The notes beneath the pieces are model-generated. The model ran no database searches. It had not been told where the DNA came from and saw only the letters and a list, made by a program, of their open reading frames with translations. The translations under genes and the position numbers were made by a program. A DNA stretch of 7,812 nucleotides, from contig CAZOGW010000136.1 in the NCBI GenBank assembly GCA_964579415.1, positions 1 to 7,812 on the forward strand. Direction: 5' to 3'. Origin of the DNA: CAZOGW01 sp964579415 (GTDB taxonomy: Bacteria > Actinomycetota > Acidimicrobiia > Spongiisociales > UBA5794). Below are positions 1 through 5,269 of the stretch, piece by piece (position 1 is the first letter of the stretch; each line of letters begins with the position of its first letter).

Positions 1-9
1 TCGGGGCCA

Positions 10-35
10 CTCCCCCCGTCAAAGCCCGGGGGGAG
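10..35. terminator. GC-rich hairpin, possible terminator of a gene left of the window
   Basis: Bases 10-18 (CTCCCCCCG) are perfectly complementary to 27-35 (CGGGGGGAG), giving a 9-bp stem with an 8-nt loop. There is no clear T-run on either side. A terminator for a gene beyond the left edge is the simplest reading. It could also be only the G-rich start of the tandem array that begins at base 29. Confidence 0.35.
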
Positions 36-218
36 ATGAAGAACCCGCCGTCCGCGAGCTGGGGGAGGAGGAACTCGCCGCCGCGGAGCCGGGGGAGACG
101 AAGAACTCGACCTTGCGATGCCGGAGGGAGGCGAAGACGCGGCCGTCGGCAAGGCGGGGGAGACGAGGAACTGCCCGCCTCCACGGGGGGAGGCGGGCAG
201 TTCTCGATTGGGTCGGTG
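29..218. repeat. Degenerate tandem array, period about 30-33 nt
   Basis: A G-rich heptamer close to GGGGGAG recurs at 29, 61, 91, 124, 156 and 186, with spacings of 32, 30, 33, 32 and 30 nt. In most units it is followed by a related segment resembling GACGAAGAACTCGCCG. Units 1, 2, 3 and 5 keep the GAACYSSCCG-like part best, unit 4 is more diverged, and unit 6 matches only at its start. Unit lengths are not multiples of three, so the array is unlikely to encode a repeat protein. Only one window is available, so I cannot say whether the unit is dispersed in the genome. Confidence 0.6.
168..203 (-). terminator. Strong hairpin terminator after the S15 peptidase gene
   Basis: Bases 168-182 (GAACTGCCCGCCTCC) pair perfectly with 189-203, giving a 15-bp stem with a 6-nt loop (ACGGGG at 183-188). 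On the minus strand the hairpin begins about 20 nt past the TAG stop at 224-226. No U-tract follows on that strand, which is common for terminators in high-GC actinobacteria. The two arms fall in the last two units of the tandem array, so the terminator seems to be built from array sequence. Confidence 0.65.
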
Positions 219-223
219 TGGCT

Positions 224-2134
224 CTAGTCGGTGAAGTTGACGCCGGCGAGGCCGCCGACGATGGGGAGGTCGAGGCGGGTGTGGCCGGGCAGGACGGTGA
301 GTTGTGTGCCCGGGTCGGGGAGCATGGTGAAGCCCCAGTTGTCCGGGTTGGTCGAGTTGCGGTTGCCCGAGTCCGTCGAGAAGATCACCAACCCGATGCG
401 GCGACCGGCGGCGAACACGTAGTCGTCGGGATGCAGGTTCATCCTGAACTCGTACACCTCGCCACGCTTGATCGGGTCGGTGCGATCCCGGCTGTTGCGG
501 TTCTGAACGTCCATCCAGCCACGGGTCACCATCGTCGCCGAGGTGGAACCCTCGGGACCGTAGTCGACCAGGTACGCCGTCAGGTTGGCGGCGCTGCGGT
601 TGTCCACCGACGCCCGGATGCTGATCCGGGGTGTGCCGCTGAGGCGCACCGACTCGGCCAGCGGCTCGGAGACGTACACCAGGCGATCGGTGTTGAACAC
701 GTCCGGCTGCGAGATCAGGCTCGGTCCCGCCGGGGTGTTCTGGGTGCTGCCCACGATCTGGCCGCGGTCGACGAACGTCTGCGCCACCTGGCGGGAGGCG
801 TTGATCCGGTCGGTGGTCAGGGCGCCGTTCTCGTCGGCGGCGTCGGAGGTGAGGCTGAAGCGCACCAGCTCCGAACCCACCGTGGGCCAGTTGGCCTCGG
901 CGAAGGTCTGGTTGTTCTCCCGCTGCACGATGGCGCGCGGCTCGTCCATCACCCCGTTGTCGACGTTCCACAGCCAGTGGTCGAACCAGCGGTGCACGGT
1001 GGTCTGGTAGTTCCACTGCTGCCCGCCGGGAAGGGTGTAGGTGGACGAACCGGCCGCCGGAGCGCCGTGCCCGCCGTTGTGCAGCCAGATCTTGCGGGGC
1101 ACGTCGTAGCGGACGAGCTGGTTCCACCAGTTGCCCCACTGGCTCGGCTTGACGTTCCAGTCGTTGCGGCCGTCGACGATGAAGACGCTGGCCTTGATCC
1201 GGTTCACCCTGCCCACGTAGTTGCGGGCCGCCCAGAACTCGTTGTAGTCGCCGCTGACCCGGTCCTGGTCGACGGTCATCTGCGCCATCAGCTCGGCGCA
1301 CGGGCTGGAGGTGGCCCGGGCCTGGCCGGCGACGTAGCCGAAGAGCACGTCGGCGTCCTCGCCCTGGAAGGGCATGGGGGCGACGACGAGGCCGTTCTCC
1401 CGGTAGTAGTCGTACCAGTCGGAGATGGCGACGACGGGGACGATGGTCTTGAGGCCCTCGACACCGGTGGTGGCAACCATGTTGGGAATGGTGCCGTTGT
1501 ACGAGCCACCGGTCATACCCACCGACCCGGTGGACCAGTCGGCCGCCACCAGCTCGCCGGCGGCATCGAAGCCGCGGGCACGGCCGTTGAGCCAATCGAT
1601 GATGGCCTTGGCGCTGAGAGCCTCGGCCCGGTCCCCGATGGTGGGGCAGCCGTCGGACTGTGCGGTGCCCACACTCTGGGCGATGACAACGCCGTAGCCG
1701 CGGGGCACGTAGTAGTTGTCCAGGGTGCCCGGCAGGTCGGCACGGGGGCCCGCCTGGTCGTCGGGATGGACGAAGATCGACTGCGGCAACTCGGAGATGG
1801 TGCGATAGTCGTCGTGGTACGGAACCGAGCCCCACGTGCCGGAGCGGTACGGGCTCGCCTCGAGGATCACCGGGACCTTGAGCCCGGCGGTGGAAGTCTC
1901 CCGGGGGCGGGACACGTCGATGACGACCCGGTCCAGGTTGCCGTCCCCGTCGGTGTCGAGTTCGGTCTCCACCCACACCCGCTGCTCGATGGCATCGGCG
2001 AAGTTGTAGATGGGCTGTGTGAGGCCGTTCTCAACCAGGATGGGTGGCTGCTGGGCGCCGGCGGTCACCGGTACCAGTAGCGCCAGACCTGTACACAGCG
2101 CAGCCAGGAACAGCAGCTTGCGGGAGTGTCTCAT
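224..2134 (-). CDS. Secreted Xaa-Pro dipeptidyl-peptidase (family S15, PepX-like)
   Basis: Expected to release X-Pro dipeptides from peptide N-termini outside the membrane. The 636-residue product starts with a Sec-type signal peptide: basic MRHSRK, a hydrophobic core at about 7-22, and a likely AGA|QQ cleavage after residue 27. An alpha/beta-hydrolase domain (about 70-390) carries the nucleophile in GGSYNG (Ser211), the acid in DGRNDWNVKP (Asp325) and the base in HNGGHG (His356). The order and the Asp-His spacing fit lactococcal PepX as I recall it, and ATTGVEGL plus SDWYDYY after the serine are PepX-like rather than CocE-like. The rest (about 395-636) fits the jelly-roll PepX C-terminal domain. 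An EF-hand-like loop, DTDGDGNLD, lies at 60-68. The ATG at 2134 is chosen because AAGGAG lies 8 nt upstream and the signal peptide starts there; a TTG at 2197 would bury the signal. A strong hairpin follows the stop. Family assignment is firm, X-Pro specificity is inferred. Confidence 0.93.
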   Translation of the reverse strand: MRHSRKLLFLAALCTGLALLVPVTAGAQQPPILVENGLTQPIYNFADAIEQRVWVETELDTDGDGNLDRVVIDVSRPRETSTAGLKVPVILEASPYRSGTWGSVPYHDDYRTISELPQSIFVHPDDQAGPRADLPGTLDNYYVPRGYGVVIAQSVGTAQSDGCPTIGDRAEALSAKAIIDWLNGRARGFDAAGELVAADWSTGSVGMTGGSYNGTIPNMVATTGVEGLKTIVPVVAISDWYDYYRENGLVVAPMPFQGEDADVLFGYVAGQARATSSPCAELMAQMTVDQDRVSGDYNEFWAARNYVGRVNRIKASVFIVDGRNDWNVKPSQWGNWWNQLVRYDVPRKIWLHNGGHGAPAAGSSTYTLPGGQQWNYQTTVHRWFDHWLWNVDNGVMDEPRAIVQRENNQTFAEANWPTVGSELVRFSLTSDAADENGALTTDRINASRQVAQTFVDRGQIVGSTQNTPAGPSLISQPDVFNTDRLVYVSEPLAESVRLSGTPRISIRASVDNRSAANLTAYLVDYGPEGSTSATMVTRGWMDVQNRNSRDRTDPIKRGEVYEFRMNLHPDDYVFAAGRRIGLVIFSTDSGNRNSTNPDNWGFTMLPDPGTQLTVLPGHTRLDLPIVGGLAGVNFTD

Positions 2135-2142
2135 CCGCGGTT

Positions 2143-2148
2143 CTCCTT
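2143..2148 (-). promoter_or_regulatory. Shine-Dalgarno site of the S15 peptidase gene
   Basis: The minus strand reads GGAAGGAGAA across 2150-2141. The AAGGAG core ends 8 nt before the ATG at 2134. This fixes the start and rejects the longer reading frame to 2197. It contrasts with the two plus-strand genes, which have no such site. Confidence 0.8.
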
Positions 2149-2211
2149 CCGGTGGGGCCAAAGCGGGCGGACGCCCCGTCCCGCTGTCAGACCCCAAGAC
2201 AGGGGAGGCGC

Positions 2212-2240
2212 AGCAAAGCAGCGCTGCCCGGCGACGTCAA
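2212..2240 (-). promoter_or_regulatory. Possible sigma-70-type promoter for the S15 peptidase gene
   Basis: The minus strand has TTGACG (2240-2235) as a -35 box, a 17-bp spacer, and TTTGCT (2217-2212) as a weak -10 box. Transcription would begin near 2205, leaving a leader of about 70 nt that includes the Shine-Dalgarno site. The -35 is good but the -10 matches the consensus at only three positions, so this is tentative. Confidence 0.3.
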
Positions 2241-2248
2241 CGAGACCA

Positions 2249-2276
2249 GGTACTCGGCACTCGGTATCTGGTATCC
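2249..2276. repeat. Four tandem heptamers between the divergent genes
   Basis: Bases 2249-2276 divide exactly into GGTACTC, GGCACTC, GGTATCT and GGTATCC. All four start with GG, and all keep position 3 as T or C with a TC, CT or CC end. A related GGTGCCA-AGTGACA pair lies at 2290-2303 but out of the heptamer phase. The block sits just upstream of the putative -35 box of the minus-strand gene and about 57 nt from the -10 of pcrA. It could be a short microsatellite-like remnant or a regulator site. Confidence 0.5.
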
Positions 2277-2332
2277 CCGGACGGCGCCAGGTGCCAAGTG
2301 ACAGCCGTGTAGTTCTGGTCGGTGACCGGCGG

Positions 2333-2338
2333 TAAGAT
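2333..2338 (+). promoter_or_regulatory. -10 box of pcrA, likely leaderless transcript
   Basis: TAAGAT at 2333-2338 is separated from the pcrA ATG by 8 nt, so transcription would start at or within a base or two of the start codon. No Shine-Dalgarno sequence precedes the ATG, which supports a leaderless mRNA. No good -35 box is visible at 16-18 bp. The dyad CGGTGACCG lies just upstream at 2320-2328. Confidence 0.5.
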
Positions 2339-2346
2339 CGGCGGCG

Positions 2347-4539
2347 ATGCCGGAATCTCCCTTCTTCGAGGGCCTCAACCCTGCCCAGCGAGAGGCGGTC
2401 GCCGCCACCGAGGGCCCGGTGCTGGTGGTCGCCGGCGCCGGCTCGGGCAAGACGCGGGTGCTCACCCGCCGCATCGCCCACCTCATCCACGACCTCGACG
2501 TGTCGCCCCACGCCATCCTGGCCATCACCTTCACCAACAAGGCGGCGGCCGAGATGCGACATCGCGTCGAGCATCTCATCGGCCCGGTGGCCCGGTCGAT
2601 GTGGGTGTCGACCTTCCATTCCGCCTGCTCGCGCATCCTGCGCCGGGAGGCACACCGCCTCGGCTACAAGTCGGCGTTCTCCATCTACGACTCGGCCGAC
2701 TCGCTGCGGCTCATCACCATGTGCGTCAAGGACCTCGACCTCGACACCAAGAGGTTCCCGCCCAAGAACATCCGGGCCGCCATCTCCAAGGCCAAGAACG
2801 AGCTCATCGACTACGAGACCTACGCCGCCAACAACGACAGCTTCTTCGGCGAGAAGGTGGCCGACGTGTACCGGCTCTACCAGCAGCGGCTGGTGGAAGC
2901 GTCGGCGATGGACTTCGACGACATGCTGATGGTGACCGTGGAACTGCTCCAGGCCTTCCCCGACGTGCTGCGCACCTACCAGGAGCGGTTCCGTTACGTC
3001 CTCGTCGACGAGTACCAGGACACCAACCACGCCCAGTACGTGCTGGTGAGGCTCCTCACCGAACGCAGCCGCAACCTGTGCGTCGTCGGCGACAGCGACC
3101 AGTCGGTGTACCGATTCCGCGGCGCCGACATCCGCAACATCAACGAGTTCGAGAAGGACTTCCCCGACGCCCGCATCATCCTCCTCGAGCAGAACTACCG
3201 CTCCTACGAGACGATCCTCGAGGCGGCCAACGGCGTGATCGCCAACAACCCGTCCCGGCAACCCAAGCGGCTGTGGACCGACCTGGGGCGGGGCGGGCCC
3301 ATTGTGGTGTTCGCCGCCCAGGACGAGCACGACGAGGCGGCCTTCATCGCCGAGAAGGTCGGGGAGTTGGCCCACGACGGCATCAAACCCTCCGACGTCG
3401 CCGTGTTCTACCGCACCAACGCCCAGTCCCGGGTGGTCGAGGAGGTGTTCGTCCGCTACCGGGTCCCCTACCAGGTCATCGGCGGCCTCAAGTACTACGA
3501 CCGGCGCGAGGTGAAGGACGTCCTCGCCTACCTCAAGGCACTCACCAACCCCGCCGACCAGGTGTCCCTGAAGCGCATCATCAACACCCCGAAGCGAGCC
3601 ATCGGCGACACCAGCGTGGCCCACGTCGACAGGTTCGCCGACCGGCACCGCATCACCTTCTGGGAAGCGCTGCAGCGGGTGGGGGAGAACGACCGCGTCG
3701 CGGGGAGGGCGCAGGCGTCCATCGCCGAGTTCGCCGCCCTCATGGAGCACCTGCGGACCGCCATGGTCGACGGTCCCAGCGCCGCCCTGGAGGCGGTGCT
3801 GGCCGACACCGGGTACATGGACTGGGTGCGCTCGGAGCGCTCCATCGAGGCGATGGGCCGCGAGGAGAACCTGAAGGAGCTGGTGTCGGCGGCCCGGGAC
3901 TTCGAGGAGGAGGGCCCCGCCACCGCCGACGGCATCGCCTGGTCCGAGCTGGACGGCGTGGGCCGCACCGAGGCGTTCCTGGAGTCGATCAGCCTGGTCA
4001 CCGACGTCGACAGCATGGTCGACGACACCGAGATGGTCACCCTGATGACCCTGCACAACGCCAAGGGCCTGGAGTTCCCCGTGGTGTTCATGACCGGGAT
4101 GGAGGACGGCGTCTTCCCCCACATGAGGGCGCTGGGCGACCCGGTGGAGCTGGAGGAGGAGCGGCGGCTGTGTTATGTCGGCATCACCCGCGCCAAGCAG
4201 CAGCTCTTCGTCAGCCGGGCGTGGAGCCGCAACCTGTGGGGCGCCACGCAGTACAACTCGGCGAGCCGGTTCCTGTCCGAGATCCCCAAGCCGCTGGTGG
4301 TGGAGGCGAAGCGGGCGCGGCGACGCCCGGACATGGAGCGGGCCTCCGCCGGCCCGCCGCCACCGAAGGTCGCCGCCGCCGAGATCTCGTCGGGCGACCG
4401 GGTACGCCACACCCACTGGGGCGTGGGCACGGTGCGGGAGGTGAACGGCAGCGGCGAGCGGGCCGAAGCCGTGGTCACCTTCGACTCCCAGGGCGTCAAA
4501 CGCCTCATCCTGGCGTACGCCCCGCTGGAAAGAGTGTGA
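2347..4539 (+). CDS. pcrA: ATP-dependent DNA helicase PcrA/UvrD1 (superfamily 1A)
   Basis: A 3'-5' DNA helicase of repair and replication-conflict resolution; it unwinds DNA with ATP in the cytoplasm. At 730 residues it has the usual family length. Motifs appear in order: Q-motif NPAQREAV (Gln14), Walker A AGAGSGKT (29-36, Lys35), motif Ia TFTNKAAAEM (61-70), Walker B VLVDEYQDTN (218-227), motif III GDSDQSVYRFRGAD (248-261), motif IV EQNYRS (281-286), motif V at 566-580 including TLHNAKGLEF, and motif VI YVGITRAK (610-617, Arg615). After a proline- and arginine-rich linker (about 655-678), residues 680-730, with SGDRVRHTHWGVGTV, form the Tudor-like tail that in PcrA/UvrD binds RNA polymerase. 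All catalytic motifs are intact. The ATG at 2347 is supported by the conserved N-terminus and by a -10 box 8 nt upstream. An unusual absence is any Shine-Dalgarno site. The gene lies head-to-head with the S15 peptidase. Choice between the names pcrA, uvrD and uvrD1 is a matter of convention. Confidence 0.97.
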   Translation: MPESPFFEGLNPAQREAVAATEGPVLVVAGAGSGKTRVLTRRIAHLIHDLDVSPHAILAITFTNKAAAEMRHRVEHLIGPVARSMWVSTFHSACSRILRREAHRLGYKSAFSIYDSADSLRLITMCVKDLDLDTKRFPPKNIRAAISKAKNELIDYETYAANNDSFFGEKVADVYRLYQQRLVEASAMDFDDMLMVTVELLQAFPDVLRTYQERFRYVLVDEYQDTNHAQYVLVRLLTERSRNLCVVGDSDQSVYRFRGADIRNINEFEKDFPDARIILLEQNYRSYETILEAANGVIANNPSRQPKRLWTDLGRGGPIVVFAAQDEHDEAAFIAEKVGELAHDGIKPSDVAVFYRTNAQSRVVEEVFVRYRVPYQVIGGLKYYDRREVKDVLAYLKALTNPADQVSLKRIINTPKRAIGDTSVAHVDRFADRHRITFWEALQRVGENDRVAGRAQASIAEFAALMEHLRTAMVDGPSAALEAVLADTGYMDWVRSERSIEAMGREENLKELVSAARDFEEEGPATADGIAWSELDGVGRTEAFLESISLVTDVDSMVDDTEMVTLMTLHNAKGLEFPVVFMTGMEDGVFPHMRALGDPVELEEERRLCYVGITRAKQQLFVSRAWSRNLWGATQYNSASRFLSEIPKPLVVEAKRARRRPDMERASAGPPPPKVAAAEISSGDRVRHTHWGVGTVREVNGSGERAEAVVTFDSQGVKRLILAYAPLERV

Positions 4540-4574
4540 CGCCGCCGCGCTCCGGCCCACTTGCGGACAGGTTG

Positions 4575-4597
4575 CGGTCACCGTGGCGTCACCGGTG
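4575..4597. promoter_or_regulatory. Candidate operator upstream of the Fe-S regulator gene
   Basis: GTCACCG occurs twice, at 4577-4583 and 4588-4594, offset by 11 bp or one helical turn. The first copy lies in the dyad CGGTCACCG (4575-4583) and the second runs into the perfect 8-bp palindrome CACCGGTG (4590-4597). The block ends 15 bp before the -10 box, so a bound protein would overlap the -35 region. Autoregulation by the encoded regulator is plausible but unproven. Confidence 0.35.
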
Positions 4598-4612
4598 CCC
4601 CCCGGCAGTGGA

Positions 4613-4618
4613 TAAGAT
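4613..4618 (+). promoter_or_regulatory. -10 box of the SufR-like gene, likely leaderless transcript
   Basis: TAAGAT at 4613-4618 is 6 nt from the ATG at 4625, which places the transcription start on the start codon. There is no Shine-Dalgarno site. The segment from the -10 through the third codon base pattern CGATGCCG repeats that of pcrA, except for a 2-nt difference in the spacer. This suggests the regulator has its own promoter although it lies only 85 nt after pcrA. Confidence 0.5.
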
Positions 4619-4624
4619 CGGCCG

Positions 4625-5269
4625 ATGCCGCAGCAGCTTTCGGTCGCCAAGGAGCGCATCCTCGCCCTGCTCAAGCGGCACGCACCGCTGACCACCGAAG
4701 AGCTCGCCGGCCACGTCGGCGTGACACCGGCAGCCATCCGCCAGCACACCTCCGAACTGCTGGAATCCGGCTACATCGAGTACACCGAGAGGCGGGGGGC
4801 AGTCGGCCGTCCCTGCCGGTCGTGGACGCTGTGCGACAGCGACGTGGTGCGGCAGCGCTTCCCCGACTCCCACGCCGACTTGGCGGTGTCGCTCATCGCC
4901 GCCGTCCGCGACACCCTGGGGCCCGAGGCGGTGGAGACCATGCTGGCTCACCGCCGCTCCGCCCAGGCACAGACCTACCGCGGCCAGGTGACCGAGGAGG
5001 CCCCGCTCAGCGAGAAGCTGCAGGCCCTCACCGAGATCCGCTCCCGCGAGGGCTACATGGCGGAGTGGTCCAACGGCGAGGAGGGCGTGTACCGCTTCGT
5101 GGAGAAGAACTGCCCGGTATGTGTCGCCGCAACATCCTGCCAGGGCATCTGCGACAGTGAGATCGACGTCTTCCGCGACTTCTTCGGGAGCGGCGTCACC
5201 GTCGAGCGCCGCACCCACATCCTCTCCGGGGACCGCTCCTGCTCGTACGAGGTCCGCCCCGCCGATTAG
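4625..5269 (+). CDS. SufR-like winged-helix Fe-S sensing transcriptional regulator
   Basis: The 214-residue product is a DNA-binding repressor-type protein. An N-terminal winged helix-turn-helix (about 8-70) includes LTTEELAGHVGVTPAAIRQH and a wing with GAVGRPCRSWTL, matching the GRPxxxYxL signature of the SufR/DeoR-like group. The C-terminal part has N-C163-P-V followed by C176 with twelve residues between, then C206 near the end, the arrangement that holds an Fe-S cluster in SufR proteins. The family segment usually reads close to NCPI..VA..FP.LC; here it aligns without a gap but has two more cysteines, C166 and C172, the latter in place of Phe. Cys64 and Cys70 lie in the wing. SufR represses suf cluster-assembly genes, yet none is visible nearby, so the target here is unknown. 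The stop overlaps the convergent peptidase stop by 4 nt. Family placement is good, exact role is inferred. Confidence 0.85.
   Translation: MPQQLSVAKERILALLKRHAPLTTEELAGHVGVTPAAIRQHTSELLESGYIEYTERRGAVGRPCRSWTLCDSDVVRQRFPDSHADLAVSLIAAVRDTLGPEAVETMLAHRRSAQAQTYRGQVTEEAPLSEKLQALTEIRSREGYMAEWSNGEEGVYRFVEKNCPVCVAATSCQGICDSEIDVFRDFFGSGVTVERRTHILSGDRSCSYEVRPAD

Noticed and set aside
29..203. CRISPR array
   Set aside because: Units are head-to-tail and degenerate throughout, with no alternation of identical repeats and unique spacers and no cas gene.
113..2080. 655-codon plus-strand open frame opposite the S15 peptidase gene
   Set aside because: Low-complexity Val/Gly/Ala/His/Asp product with no recognisable domain. 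It mirrors the codon bias of the true minus-strand gene, as is usual in GC-rich DNA.
2135..2197. Upstream TTG start that would lengthen the S15 peptidase by 21 residues
   Set aside because: It would put a Pro/Gly-rich stretch before the signal peptide and has no Shine-Dalgarno site, whereas the ATG at 2134 has AAGGAG 8 nt upstream.
2184..2202. Inverted repeat CTGTC...GACAG in the divergent region
   Set aside because: Only a 5-bp stem with a 9-nt loop; expected by chance in this length of DNA.
2322..4691. 789-codon plus-strand frame over pcrA in another phase
   Set aside because: Arg/Pro/Gly-rich translation typical of a shifted frame; the overlapping frame is clearly the real gene.
2131..4749. 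872-codon minus-strand open frame opposite pcrA
   Set aside because: Antisense shadow of a gene with every helicase motif intact; its product is a Gly/Val/His/Arg-rich string with no domain.
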